Below are positions 1 to 7,141 of a stretch of 13,717 bases of DNA, in pieces; position 1 is the first letter of the stretch; every line of letters begins with the position of its first letter. A program made the position numbers and the translations under genes. The stretch comes from Baffinella frigidus (Eukaryota > Cryptophyceae > Cryptomonadales > Baffinellaceae): contig MU646420.1 in NCBI GenBank assembly GCA_026770585.1, positions 204,544-218,260 of the forward strand. The letters run 5' to 3'. Under the pieces are notes generated by a model. It ran no database searches. It had not been told where the DNA came from and saw only the letters and a program-made list of their open reading frames with translations.

Positions 1-189
1 CTACACCCTGCACCCTACACCCTGCACCCCACATCCTGCACCCTGCACCCTGCACCCTACACCCTGCACCCTACACCCTACACCCTACACCCTACACCCT
101 TCACCCCACTCCTACACCCTACACGCTCAACACAAACCCTACACTCGAAACCCTACAACCCAAACCCTCAACCCTAAACCCCATACCAG
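1..189 (+). repeat. Telomere-like repeat, 3' part of an intron
   Basis: CCCTACA and CCCTGCA 7-mers fill 1-130, drifting into CCCTAAA-like units by 180, then acceptor CCAG. No gene seen. Confidence 0.85.
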
Positions 190-279
190 GATCGTTCGGG
201 GGCAATAACGCCGATCGAGTTCTTCTCGTACTGTGCGCCGAGCCTGACCGCGCCGCGTGCGTCGTGTACGACGTCGACG
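190..279 (+). CDS. Exon 1: start of filamin-type repeat 1 (frame uncertain)
   Basis: Follows acceptor CCAG at 186-189; the donor GTGCGAACCC begins at 280 and runs straight into telomere-like repeat. The 90 bases are open in two frames. One reads GGNNADRVLLVLCAEP, which fits the GG...L...EP edge of a filamin repeat, but ends in phase 1 while E2 starts in phase 0. The frame beginning GAT CGT at 190 is phase-compatible but does not resemble a known fold. An earlier donor at 271-275 (GTCGAC) would keep the filamin frame in phase. The exon is likely real; its frame and exact end are unsettled. Confidence 0.6.
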
Positions 280-473
280 GTGCGAACCCTACACCCTACA
301 CCCTACACCCGAAACCCGAAACCCGAAACTCTAAACGCGAAACCCCAAACCCCACATCCGAAACCCCAAACCCGAAGCCCGAAACCCGGATCCCGGATCC
401 CGCGTGCTGAATCCCGAAACCCAACACCCAAGACCCTGCAACCCGAAACCCGAAACCCGAAACCTGGAAACAG

Positions 474-497
474 GTGGGTATCGGGACGCAGACGGAC
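474..497 (+). pseudogene. Exon 2 fragment, 5' end
   Basis: Twenty bases (474-493) match 796-815 with one difference, and the preceding CAG acceptor is present. Telomere-like repeat follows, so it is not a complete exon. Confidence 0.75.
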
Positions 498-704
498 CCA
501 AAACCCTGGAAAACGAAACACAAACCCCGAGATCTCAAGTCACACCTCCTAAACCCGAAACACGAAACACGAACCGCGAATCCCGAATCCTCACACCCGG
601 AACGCACCCCCGCTCGGTACACTACGGATAAAACTCTAAACGTTAATGATTGGATTGATTCTCAGGAAACACGCCACACGTCAGCAATTGTTGGTCACGT
701 TACA

Positions 705-716
705 CCGGATATCCGG
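705..716. repeat. Palindrome CCGGATATCCGG
   Basis: A perfect 12-base palindrome in unique sequence of intron 1. The same core is found in the larger palindrome at 12783. Confidence 0.8.
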
Positions 717-795
717 GGCTGGGGTCCTCCGTAGTCTTTTTAGCGGTACGACGTATTAGTAAATAGTGTATAGACCGACGTTTACCCAACATCAG

Positions 796-866
796 GTGGG
801 CATCGGGACGCAGACTGTCTCGGACCAAGACACGGGAGCCTACGCCGTCTCGATCACCCCCACAAG
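796..866 (+). CDS. Exon 2: filamin-type repeat 1, middle strands
   Basis: Acceptor ATCAG ends at 795 and donor GTTGCG starts at 867. Reads in phase 0 as VGIGTQ then TVSDQDTGAYAVSITPT, matching the filamin pattern D-x-G-x-Y-x-V-x-x-x-P-T. It ends in phase 2 with AG, which joins the first G of E3 to make Arg. A near-identical 20-base copy of its 5' end lies upstream at 474. Confidence 0.8.
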
Positions 867-1592
867 GTTGCGAGCCTTCATCCCCGGCTTTTTCTTTTTG
901 GGAGGTTTGTTTTTGCATTTGCCAAATTGCAAATGGCGATGGCCAATCGCGAAAAAAGCGTAAAAAAACACGATTGATGAACCCGTGAAGGGAGTCCCGC
1001 GACGCTTTGACTAGTTTCGGGGTTAAATTTAGGGTGTAGCGTGTAGGGTCTAGGGTCTAGGGTCTTGGGGCTAGCGTCTAGCATCTAGCGTCTAGCGTCT
1101 AGGTTCTAGGGTCTAGGGTCTAGGGGGTAGAGGGTGCAGGGTGCAGGGTGCAGGGTGTAGGGTGTAGGGTATAGGGGGTAGGGGGTAGGGGGTAGGGTTT
1201 AGGTTTAACCGCGGGACTGACGGGGGGCAGTCGTTTGCAGGTCGTGACCCTCAAGCCACTCTAAACCCGAAGCCCTACATCAAGCCGCCCTGAACCCCAA
1301 AGCCACCCTAAACCCTGAAGCCACCCTAAACCCCAAAGCCGCCCTAAACCCCAAAGCCACCCTTCACCCTAAAGCCACCCTACACCCCAAAGCCACTCTA
1401 AACCCTAAACCCGAAAGCCACCATAAACCCCAAAGTCACCCTCAACCCCAAAGCCACACTAAACCCTCAAGCCGCCCCAGACCCTCAAGAAACCCTAAAC
1501 CCTAAAACCACCCTAAACCCCACAGCCACCCTCAAGCCTAAAGCCACCCTAAACCCCACACCTCAAACCCCAAACCGTAAACTCTCAACCAG
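867..1592 (+). repeat. Intron 2: repeats that switch strand
   Basis: 867-1025 is unique sequence. 1026-1206 is G-rich (TAGGGTC, CAGGGTG, TAGGGGG, ending TTTAGG). 1207-1257 is unique. 1258-1560 is C-rich with an imperfect 18-base unit close to CTAAACCCCAAAGCCACC, repeated about fifteen times. This is the largest strand switch inside one intron. Confidence 0.82.
1258..1560 (+). repeat. Higher-order 18-base repeat CTAAACCCCAAAGCCACC
   Basis: About fifteen imperfect units. Each holds one CCCTAAA-like and one CCCCAAA-like 7-mer plus GCCA, so a telomere-like pair with a tag has been amplified as a block. Confidence 0.75.
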
Positions 1593-1627
1593 GTCAGGAA
1601 AGTACCGCGTTTCGATCCTCCTCGGCC
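1593..1627 (+). CDS. Exon 3: filamin-type repeat 1, SGKYRVSILLG strand
   Basis: A 35-base exon after acceptor CCAG (1589-1592), with donor GTACGC at 1628. Joined to E2 it gives ITPTR-SGKYRVSILLG, the usual P-T-x-S-G-x-Y-x-V-x-V edge of a filamin repeat. It starts by completing a phase-2 codon and ends in phase 1 with C, which E4 completes to CGC (Arg). Confidence 0.8.
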
Positions 1628-1948
1628 GTACGCCCCCAAACCCCGAAACCCTAAACCCCAAACCCAAAACTTTAAACGCAAAACTCTCAACCCTGAACCC
1701 CGAACCCTGAACCCTCAGCCCTGAACCCTAGACCCTCAATTCTCAACGAAACTCTCAACCCTGCACCCTGAACTCTGAGCTCTGAACCCTTAACCCTTAA
1801 TCACACCCCAAAGCCCTCACCCCAAGCCCCAAGCCCGACACCCCTCACCCTGAACCCTAAACCTCACCCTGAAACCCCAAACCACAACCCCCAAACCGCA
1901 CCCCAAACCCTCAGCCCCTGCCCCCTCACACCCCAAATCCCACGCCAG
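1628..1948 (+). repeat. Intron 3: C-rich telomere-like repeat
   Basis: Degenerate CCCTAAA, CCCTGAA and CCCAAGC units fill almost the whole interval from the donor to the acceptor. No other feature seen. Confidence 0.82.
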
Positions 1949-2106
1949 GCGCATCTCCCCTCTTCGCCTCCCCCTTCGCCCTCCAAGTCCACCCTGGCGC
2001 CCTCTGCACCACCAAATCTTCCGCAAGTGGCGCGGGGATCTCCCTTGCCACGGCCGGGCTGCAGTCAAGATTTACGCTCAATGCTAAGGATGCGTATTCG
2101 AACCCG
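1949..2106 (+). CDS. Exon 4: end of filamin-type repeat 1 and start of repeat 2
   Basis: Acceptor CCAG ends at 1948; donor GTGCGT is at 2107. The 158 bases encode ASPFALQVHPGALC, the SPF-x-V-x-V-x-PG end of a filamin repeat, then GAGISLATAGLQSRFTLNA and DAYSNP, the standard opening of the next repeat (G-G-L-x-x-A-T-A-G...F-x-x-x-A-x-D-x-Y-x-N-P). Phase 1 in, phase 0 out. Two decayed copies of its 3' half follow in the next intron at 2213 and 2383. Confidence 0.88.
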
Positions 2107-2212
2107 GTGCGTTTCCCCCGCACCCTAAACCCTACTCTGGTGATCAGGCTTCGGGGTTGAGGGTGCAGGGTGCAGGGTGCAGGGTTGAGGATTGAGGGTT
2201 GAGAGTTCAGGG

Positions 2213-2328
2213 CAATCCTCTGCTAGTGGCGTGGGGATGCCCCTCGCGACCTCCGGGCTGCAGTCAAGATTATAATCTTGATAATAATCATGGTTCGCTC
2301 AACGCGAAGCATGCGTGCTCGAACCCGG
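2213..2328 (+). pseudogene. Exon 4 fragment, broken copy
   Basis: Matches the exon 4 region that encodes SSASGAGISLATAG through AYSNP, including an exact CCGGGCTGCAGTCAAGATT. About 24 extra bases after 2270 break the frame, and the donor equivalent reads GGCGAA rather than GGTGCG. Confidence 0.8.
2264..2281. repeat. 18-base palindrome TCAAGATTATAATCTTGA
   Basis: Sits exactly where the exon 4 copy departs from exon 4. The left half, TCAAGATT, is exon sequence and the right half is its inverse, as expected from a fold-back copying error. Confidence 0.8.
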
Positions 2329-2382
2329 CGAACCCTACGCTCGGAACCCCAAACCCTAAACCATTAACCCTGAACCCTGAAC

Positions 2383-2411
2383 CTCAATGCTACGGACGCG
2401 TATGTGAACCC
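2383..2411 (+). pseudogene. Second exon 4 fragment
   Basis: CTCAATGCTACGGACGCGTA continues as in exon 4 and would read LNATDAYVNP, against LNAKDAYSNP in exon 4. It is embedded in C-rich repeat. Confidence 0.72.
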
Positions 2412-2495
2412 AAGCTCTGCCAGCTGAGCCCTGACCCCCAAACCGGAACTCCTGAACCCTGAACCCTGAACCCTGAAACCTAACACGTAATGCAG

Positions 2496-2548
2496 GTTTC
2501 CGTGCTGCACCTGGACACTACATCCTGTGCTTCGGGAGGCGCCGCCGG
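2496..2548 (+). CDS. Exon 5: filamin-type repeat 2, segment after the DAYSNP block
   Basis: Follows acceptor GCAG (2492-2495). The donor GTAAACCC at 2549 is itself telomere-like repeat. In phase 0 it reads VSVLHLDTTSCASGGAA and ends in phase 2, fitting E6. All three frames are open, so the frame rests on phase agreement with E4 and E6. Sequence match to filamin is weak in this loop. Confidence 0.65.
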
Positions 2549-2867
2549 GTAAACCCTACACTCCACACCCTGAATACCAAACCCCAGAACCCTGAACCTT
2601 GAACCCTGAACCCTAAACCCTGAAGCCCAAACCCTGAATCCTGAACCCTAAACCTTCAACCCTGAACCCTTACCCCAAAACCCTGACTCCTAAACCCTAA
2701 ACCCCTGAACCCTGAAGCCTAAACCCCAAACCCCGAACCACAGACCCCAAACCCCAAATCCCAGACCCTACACCCTCAAACCAAATCCTTCAACGCTCAC
2801 CCCTGAACCCTAAACCCTAAACCCTAAACCCTAAACTCTAATCCCCAAAACCCACACCCTGAACCAG
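2549..2867 (+). repeat. Intron 5: C-rich telomere-like repeat from donor to acceptor
   Basis: Begins GTAAACCCTACA, so the donor is itself repeat. CCCTGAA and CCCTAAA units continue with little interruption, including four CCCTAAA near 2808-2834. Confidence 0.85.
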
Positions 2868-2909
2868 GCCATGCCTCCTCACGCTCACCGTCGGGACCGA
2901 GTCGTGGAC
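2868..2909 (+). CDS. Exon 6: filamin-type repeat 2, PCLLTLTVGTESW strand
   Basis: A 42-base exon after acceptor CCAG (2864-2867) with donor GTACTC at 2910. Starting in phase 2 it reads PCLLTLTVGTESW, an alternating hydrophobic strand like the x-L-x-L-x-G strand of filamin repeats, and ends in phase 2 (AC), which E7 completes to ACG. Fit with both neighbours is the main support. Confidence 0.66.
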
Positions 2910-3262
2910 GTACTCTCCTACACCCGAAACCCGAAATCCGAAACCCTGAACCGTAAACCACCTCCCTGCCAGGGTGTCCTCCTGAACCCGAAACCCGCAA
3001 CCTGCAACCCGAAACTCCAACAACCAAACTCTGAACCCTGCATTGTTGAACCCCGAACCACCCACCTCCTGGGGTGTCCTCCTAAACCTTGGAACCACGC
3101 CCTGCACCCCAACCCCCAAACCCCAACATCCAACCCCAAGCCCCAAACCTTGAACGCCCATGCTCAACCCCCAACCCCCAGCCCCCAGCCCCCAGCCCCC
3201 AGCCCCCAACCCCCAACGCCAAACCCCACACCCCAAACCCCAAACCCCAACCTAAAAAACAG
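2910..3262 (+). repeat. Intron 6: C-rich repeat with a CCCCCAG tract
   Basis: CCCGAAA and CCCCAAA units dominate. About 3168-3215 is a purer CCCCCAG/CCCCCAA tract. The 11-mer GGTGTCCTCCT occurs at 2972 and 3073. Confidence 0.8.
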
Positions 3263-3396
3263 GTACGCACCGCGCGACTCCGGCCTCCTCGTCCGACCAG
3301 CAAGCGAGGACTTCGTGGGGTGGGACGTGGCATACACCCTCAAAGAGCAATCGGGGGGCGCGAATCTCACGACGACGCTTACCGTCGGCGGGGCCG
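3263..3396 (+). CDS. Exon 7: end of filamin-type repeat 2
   Basis: Acceptor ACAG ends at 3262; donor GTCAAACCC at 3397 passes directly into repeat. Reads YAPRDSGLLVRP, then DVAYTLKEQSGG and LTTTLTVGGA, matching the last strands of a filamin repeat (Y-x-L-x-x-x-x-G...L-x-V-x-x-x-G). Ends in phase 1; the G joins CG of E8 to give Ala. Confidence 0.85.
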
Positions 3397-3635
3397 GTCA
3401 AACCCTCTCCTTCAACCTTGGACCCTGAACCCTGAACCCTGAACCTTGTACCCTGAACCCTGCACTCTGAACCCTGAGCCTGAATCCGTGAACCCGAAAC
3501 CCTGAAAACCTCAAACCCAAAACAGCGGTAGGGAACCTGGAAACTGGCGTCGCTGCACCCGAACCCGAAACCAGAAACCACAAACATAACCCTGAAACCC
3601 TGAACCCGAAACTCTGAACCACTACCCGAAAACAG
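3397..3635 (+). repeat. Intron 7: CCCTGAA repeat
   Basis: Dominated by CCCTGAA from 3421 on, interrupted by an exon 8 fragment at 3519-3549. Confidence 0.8.
3519..3549 (+). pseudogene. Exon 8 fragment, 5' end with acceptor
   Basis: AAAACAGCGGTAGGGAACCT and following bases match the acceptor and start of exon 8 at 3629-3657. The copy stops before the GGL-x-ATYYS codons and has TAG where exon 8 has TCG. Confidence 0.75.
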
Positions 3636-3718
3636 CGGTCGGGAACCTGGAAGCGGGAGGCCTTTTCGCGACCTACTACTCGGACCTTGCCTTCTCGTCG
3701 CCCATGACCGTGCGCGAG
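3636..3718 (+). CDS. Exon 8: start of PA14 domain 1
   Basis: Acceptor ACAG ends at 3635; donor GTCTGACCCC at 3719. After the short linker VGNLEA it reads GGLFATYYSDLAF, the standard first strand of PA14. The same GGL-x-ATYYS start recurs in E16 and E23. Phase 1 in, phase 0 out. A truncated copy of its 5' end, acceptor included, sits upstream at 3519-3549. Confidence 0.9.
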
Positions 3719-3916
3719 GTCTGACCCCTAATCCCTAGATCCTAGACTTCGAACATTACACCCTACACCCTAAACCATACACCCCACACCCTGCACCCTG
3801 AACCATACACCCTCAACCCTGAACCCTACCCCAAACCCCAAACCCCGAACCCTGAACCCCAAACCCCAAACCCCAAACCACAAACCACAAACCACAAACC
3901 AAAAATCCCCAACCAG
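3719..3916 (+). repeat. Intron 8: C-rich repeat with a CCACAAA tract
   Basis: CCCTACA, CCCTGAA and CCCCAAA units pass into a pure CCACAAA tract near 3876-3900 before the acceptor. Confidence 0.8.
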
Positions 3917-3981
3917 GATTCGAGCATTGACTTCTCCGGAACTGGGGTGGGCTTCTCCGCGGGGGCCGAGTCGCTTTACAG
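3917..3981 (+). CDS. Exon 9: PA14 domain 1, IDF block
   Basis: After acceptor CCAG (3913-3916). Reads DSSIDFSGTGVGFSAG in phase 0; the D-x-x-I-D-F motif is the conserved second block of PA14. Ends in phase 2 (AG) before donor GTTATG at 3982; E10 completes Arg. Confidence 0.86.
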
Positions 3982-4415
3982 GTTATGGTCCTATCCTGGT
4001 TTAGGGGTTACAGTTCAGGGGCATTACAGGTGATGCTCACTTCAATTTTCTTTCTTTCTTCCTTTTTTTCTTGCTTTACAAGTCATGGTCACGTCTCCTT
4101 CTTCTTCATCACTCTCGACACAGTTCCTGGATAGGCCGCAGCTGCCTAGCGAAAAGGGAACACCTTAAAGGGTTTAAGTTGTTTTACCTGAAAACCATGA
4201 CCGGATTGTGTTCCTGACTGTCTTAAATGTGCCTATTCGCTCGACAGCGGATTAACACTTCACCCCCCCCTAGTGGAGTGCGCGCTCGCGACAGGCTACA
4301 TTCCGCTCTGCATCACCAGGGATTCCGCGATTTTACGGGTGTCCAATAAATTAAATATGGGTATCCAATAAAATAAATTCAATAAATTAAATTTATTAAA
4401 TTCCATCATGTACAG
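3982..4415 (+). other. Intron 9: largely non-telomeric intron
   Basis: Contains a T/C-rich tract (about 4041-4076), unique sequence, and an AT-rich run of AAATAAATT-like words (4345-4402) just before the acceptor. A 20-base stretch spanning the donor (3971-3990) recurs imperfectly at 4071-4090. No gene seen. Confidence 0.6.
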
Positions 4416-4502
4416 GGCGTGGCCGTGGCGCGGGTTGTTCGAGGCGGACGCGACCACGTCCCTCCTTGCGGATTCTTTGTTCGCGGCTCGGTGGACCGGC
4501 AG
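4416..4502 (+). CDS. Exon 10: PA14 domain 1, ARWTG strand
   Basis: Acceptor TACAG ends at 4415, preceded by a strongly AT-rich tract; donor GTTAAG at 4503. Encodes AWPWRGLFEADATT followed by SLLADSLFAARWTGR. The last part matches the PA14 block usually seen as ADYFSVRWTG. Phase 2 in, phase 2 out. The stretch before the block is longer than usual for the family. Confidence 0.84.
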
Positions 4503-4846
4503 GTTAAGAGCCCCCCTCTCACATTTTTTTCTTTTTTTCTAACTCTCAAGCCTGGAGATGAGTGATCCAAAAGTTGAAGACAGGCCCGCTTCGGTACAGA
4601 GGATGACCTCAAAAGTGGCCCCCCATCCGCGAACGACGGTTGACTAATCACGAGTTTTATCGTGTTGACGAATCATATATTTTCCTGGTACTAACCCTTC
4701 CCCGGATTAGTCACCGACCCGGCTCGAACGGACCCTGCCCGATTCAGTCAACCCGCGCGAAAAAATCCTGCCGGTTTCAGTCAACCCTGACCAGTTCAGT
4801 CAACCCGGAACTGTTTAGTTAACTGAAGTTGGGCTCATGTTCGCAG
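4503..4846 (+). repeat. Intron 10: intron with a GGTTGACT/AGTCAACC repeat element
   Basis: Starts with unique sequence and a T-rich tract (4525-4540). From 4631 it holds GAACGACGGTTGACT, then repeated TTCAGTCAACC-like words at about 4742, 4775 and 4793. The same 15-mer occurs in intron 26. Confidence 0.65.
4631..4822 (+). repeat. GGTTGACT repeat element, copy in intron 10
   Basis: Begins with the shared 15-mer and ends with several AGTCAACC words, the inverse of GGTTGACT, giving the segment inverted ends. Confidence 0.55.
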
Positions 4847-4881
4847 GGTGTCCCCCGCGGAGAACGCCACATACACCTTCG
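4847..4881 (+). CDS. Exon 11: PA14 domain 1, YTF strand
   Basis: A 35-base exon after acceptor GCAG (4843-4846). Reads VSPAENATYTF, the PA14 strand normally seen as P-x-x-x-E-T-Y-T-F, joined to the WTGR of E10. Donor GTACAG at 4882 (phase 1); a second donor, GTTACG at 4888, also keeps phase and would add two residues (Gly, Thr). Confidence 0.82.
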
Positions 4882-5104
4882 GTACAGGTTACGAGCCACC
4901 CGCACGATTCCCCCTGGGAATCAACGTTGACTCTGGAAACCCTAAACCTAAACCCTAACCTCTAAATCCTAAACCCTAAACCCCAACCTCGAAACCCTCA
5001 ACCCCAAACCCCAAACCCCAAACCGTAAACCCTACACCCTAAACAAGGTCGGTCTGAACCCTACACCATCTCCCCGCAACGCTCAAACCTCAACCCCAAA
5101 ACAG
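4882..5104 (+). repeat. Intron 11: C-rich telomere-like repeat
   Basis: Unique sequence to about 4935, then CCCTAAA and CCCCAAA units to the acceptor, with one interruption near 5045-5075. Confidence 0.78.
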
Positions 5105-5168
5105 GCCTCGCGACATCCTCCGAGCGGGTCAAGCTCTGGATCGACTCATCCCTCATCATCTCCCAATG
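5105..5168 (+). CDS. Exon 12: PA14 domain 1, VKLWID strand
   Basis: After acceptor ACAG (5101-5104), donor GTCCCG at 5169. Reads SSERVKLWIDSSLIISQW, the PA14 core usually seen as DDGVRLWVDGxLLIDNW. The Asp-Asp pair common in glycan- or calcium-binding members is replaced here by Ser-Ser-Glu. The final TG is completed by E13 to Trp. Confidence 0.88.
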
Positions 5169-5404
5169 GTCCCGTCCCAGAAATTGCCAATTTCGCCATG
5201 ATTTCATTGCTCCAAACGCAGGCTTGATTTAATTGCTCGAAACGCAGACTATTGGCGTCAGAAATCGCCAATTTGGCCACTTCAGGCAGAATTTGATGCC
5301 AAAAGTATGCCTTTAAATAAATCAATACATAGATTAACAAATAAATCAATTCATGAATAAATATATTGATAAATTAATTTAAATCAAATGCCTGGCGGGA
5401 TTAG
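5169..5404 (+). other. Intron 12: AT-rich, non-telomeric intron with direct repeats
   Basis: GAAATTGCCAATTT (5180) and GAAATCGCCAATTT (5261) flank two near-identical stretches ending AAACGCAGG and AAACGCAGA (5201-5222, 5228-5248). 5310-5390 is AT-rich. Ends with the acceptor TTAG. Confidence 0.65.
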
Positions 5405-5570
5405 GTCCTCCCTCTCCGCGCTCCGCCCCGAAGGGACGTTCGCCTTCGTTCGCGGAGGCGCGGGCGATGGCGCGTCCTACACAATAACCGTCGAGTACAA
5501 GCAAGAAAGCAGCGCGACGGTGAGAAAGGCAAGGCTTACATGGGCTACGGGGGGCGCCGCGGCGGCCACG
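5405..5570 (+). CDS. Exon 13: PA14 domain 1, last strands
   Basis: Uses a TTAG acceptor ending at 5404, after an AT-rich intron; donor GTCAACC at 5571. Reads SLSALRPEGTFAF, then YTITVEYKQ and ARLTWATGG, the standard Y-x-I-x-V-E-Y and L-x-W ending strands of PA14. Its first G completes the Trp of E12. Phase 2 in, phase 0 out. Confidence 0.9.
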
Positions 5571-5743
5571 GTCAACCAACCTACACCCGAAACCCTGACC
5601 TCTAACCCCCAAACCTTACACCCTACACCCTGCACCCTAAACCCCAACCCCCACACCATAAACCCTACACCCTTAACCCTACACCCCAAATCCTAAACCC
5701 AAAACTCTAAACCCTAAACCCTCAACTCTAAACCCGAAAGCAG
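5571..5743 (+). repeat. Intron 13: C-rich telomere-like repeat
   Basis: CCCTACA, CCCTAAA and CCCCAAC units fill the interval; ends CCCGAAAGCAG. Confidence 0.82.
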
Positions 5744-5830
5744 GTCCCCTCCGGATCTCTCCTGCGCACGCGAGCAGCATTCACGACGCTCGCGGAGGCG
5801 TTCGCCCCCGCGGCACCCCTCTTCTCTGCC
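5744..5830 (+). CDS. Exon 14: C-terminal edge of PA14 domain 1 and linker
   Basis: After acceptor GCAG (5740-5743), donor GTAACCCC at 5831. The 29 codons begin VPSGSLLRTRAAF, matching the V-I-P-S-S-x-L tail that closes many PA14 domains, then an Ala/Pro-rich linker. Phase 0 at both ends. Confidence 0.78.
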
Positions 5831-6130
5831 GTAACCCCCACACCCACGACCTCACACCCTACACCCCCCACTCTACATCATGAACGCCGAACCCTACACC
5901 CCACATCCTACATCCTACACTCTATACCATCAACCATCAACCCTGAACCCTGAACCATAAACCCCAAACCCTGTCCCATGGACCCTGACACCTGAACACT
6001 GAACTCTAAACCTTATGTCTGAACCTCAAAACCCACCCATAAACCCTCAGCACTAAACATTGACCACTAAAACTCAAACCACAAAATACCCAAACCCCAA
6101 ACCCTCACCCCCAAACACCACCCCCGATAG
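5831..6130 (+). repeat. Intron 14: C-rich telomere-like repeat
   Basis: Loose CCCTACA, CCATCAA, CCCTGAA and CCCCAAA units throughout; the most degenerate of the C-rich introns. No gene seen. Confidence 0.75.
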
Positions 6131-6262
6131 GCAACCGGCGACGGGCTGTCCCTCCAGACCGTGGGGGCATACAGCTACTTCACAATCACGGCGCGAGATT
6201 CGCTCAACCTCGCGCGCGACCTCTCCGCCTCGCAACGCCTCGCTTTCTCCGCGACTGCTGGG
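6131..6262 (+). CDS. Exon 15: shortened filamin-like segment
   Basis: Acceptor GATAG ends at 6130; donor GTGAACCC at 6263. Forty-four codons read LSLQTVGAYSYFTITARD followed by SLNLARDLSASQ and FSATAG. The opening resembles a filamin repeat start, but the middle and last strands are missing before the PA14 start of E16. Either the repeat is truncated or a phase 0-0 exon in 6263-6680 was missed. A broken copy of its 3' half lies at 6291-6365. Confidence 0.82.
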
Positions 6263-6680
6263 GTGAACCCACACACAGTATAAACCTGGTCAAGGCGTGG
6301 GATTCGCGCAACTAGCGCGGGACCTCCCTGCTTTGCAGCACCTCTTATTTTCCACAACCGCCGGGGTGAGCCCTAAACCCTGAACCCTGAACCCTGAACC
6401 CTAAACCCCAAACTCCAAACCCTACACCCTAAAACCTGAATCCCAAAAACTAAACCACACCCCCTAAACCCCTGACCCAACACCCTACCCCCCAAAACCT
6501 CAACTCCAAACTCTAAACCATAGACCCTCAAGCCTGAACCCTGAACCCTAACCCCCAAAACTAAAACCCACCCCCTAAACCCCAGACCCAAAACCCTGCC
6601 CTCCAAAACCTAAACTCCAAGCTCTAAACCCTAAACCCTAAACCCTAAACCCTGAACCCTGAAAACACACCCCACCCCAG
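6263..6680 (+). repeat. Intron 15: exon 15 fragment followed by C-rich repeat
   Basis: Carries a broken exon 15 copy (6291-6365), then CCCTGAA and CCCTAAA arrays. A block of about 120 bases near 6424-6510 is repeated imperfectly near 6540-6620 (shared ACCACCC...CCCTAAACCCC...GACCCAA order). Confidence 0.75.
6291..6365 (+). pseudogene. Exon 15 fragment, 3' half with donor
   Basis: Aligns with 6190-6262 (GCGxGxGATTCGC...GCGCG-GACCTC...CCGCxGGGGTGA). Small indels break the exon 15 frame. The donor GTGAGCCC is kept. Confidence 0.72.
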
Positions 6681-6947
6681 GTCGACGCCGGAGGCCTTTC
6701 TGCAACCTACTACTCCACCCAGCACCTCACCCGTCCATCTTTATCTTTGTTCGTGGAAGGGCCCATCTATTTCTCTACGGGGAACTCGACGCTCGCGCGC
6801 ACGCTCTTCGCGCCCTCCGCCTCCGACAGCGCCGACACGTTCGTCGTCGTGAGTGCCTCAACGCTCGGGGCGGCGGCTGGGGAGGATGTGATCATCGGGG
6901 GCGTGGAGGTGGTGCGGGTCGTGAGCATCTCGAGCAACACTCTCACG
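6681..6947 (+). CDS. Exon 16: start of PA14 domain 2 plus an inserted beta module
   Basis: The longest exon (89 codons), after acceptor CCCAG (6676-6680). Begins VDAGGLSATYYSTQHL, the PA14 start, then diverges into SADTFVVVSASTLG and GGVEVVRVVSISSNTLT. The second part resembles short repeats of the form I-G-x-E-x-x-R-V-x-x-I-x-x-N-T-L-T-V found in many algal and phage surface proteins. Donor GTCCTCAACC at 6948 in phase 0 cuts just before the final Val, which E17 restores. Confidence 0.85.
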
Positions 6948-7141
6948 GTCCTCAACCCTGACCGCTCCCAACAACACGAAACCCGAAACCCGAAACCCGG
7001 AACCCGAAATATACACCCGAAACCCTGAACAATCAACCCTCAGGCCCGAACCCGAAACCCGAACCCCTGAACCCTGAACCCGAACCACAAAATTCCACGA
7101 AGCAAAAAACCAAAAACACAAACCGCCAAACACTACACCAG
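6948..7141 (+). repeat. Intron 16: CCCGAAA repeat
   Basis: CCCGAAA units (6977-7100) follow the donor GTCCTCAACCCTGA, then an A/C-rich tract leads to the acceptor. Confidence 0.8.

Larger units (their letters stand above)
280..795 (+). repeat. Intron 1: CCCGAAA-type repeat, then unique sequence
   Basis: Degenerate CCCGAAA and CCCTACA units fill 283-605 apart from an E2 fragment at 474. From 606 to 795 the sequence is non-repetitive and holds the palindrome CCGGATATCCGG (705-716). Confidence 0.8.
2107..2495 (+). repeat. Intron 4: mixed-strand repeat with two copies of exon 4
   Basis: A short G-rich stretch at 2157-2205 (GGGTGCA, GGGTTGA) precedes a decayed exon 4 copy (2213-2328). C-rich units follow, with a second exon 4 fragment at 2383-2411. 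Confidence 0.8.

Noticed and set aside
1-180. A true chromosome end
   Set aside because: Units are mixed and degenerate, similar arrays occur throughout between phased exons, and the window ends in another array. Intron content fits better, though a subtelomeric location is not excluded.
1207-1257. Possible small exon around GGACTGACGGGGGGCAGTCG ending before GTCGTG at 1252
   Set aside because: Exons 2 and 3 already join in phase as ITPTR-SGKYRV, and inserting this piece would break a conserved filamin strand.
1258-1560. CRISPR-like array
   Set aside because: Units are contiguous and imperfect with no unique spacers, and the DNA is eukaryotic.
2838-3622. Several open frames of 70-185 codons on both strands with repeated GFRVSGFG- or NPKPETRNP-like peptides
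   Set aside because: These are translations of 7-base repeats; a 7-mer without a stop gives a 7-residue peptide period. They overlap real exons in other frames and show no codon bias.
4071-4090. Echo of the exon 9 donor region (TTGCTTTACAAGTCATGGTC)
   Set aside because: Only a 20-base match with several differences to 3971-3990; too short to separate from chance in a T-rich context.
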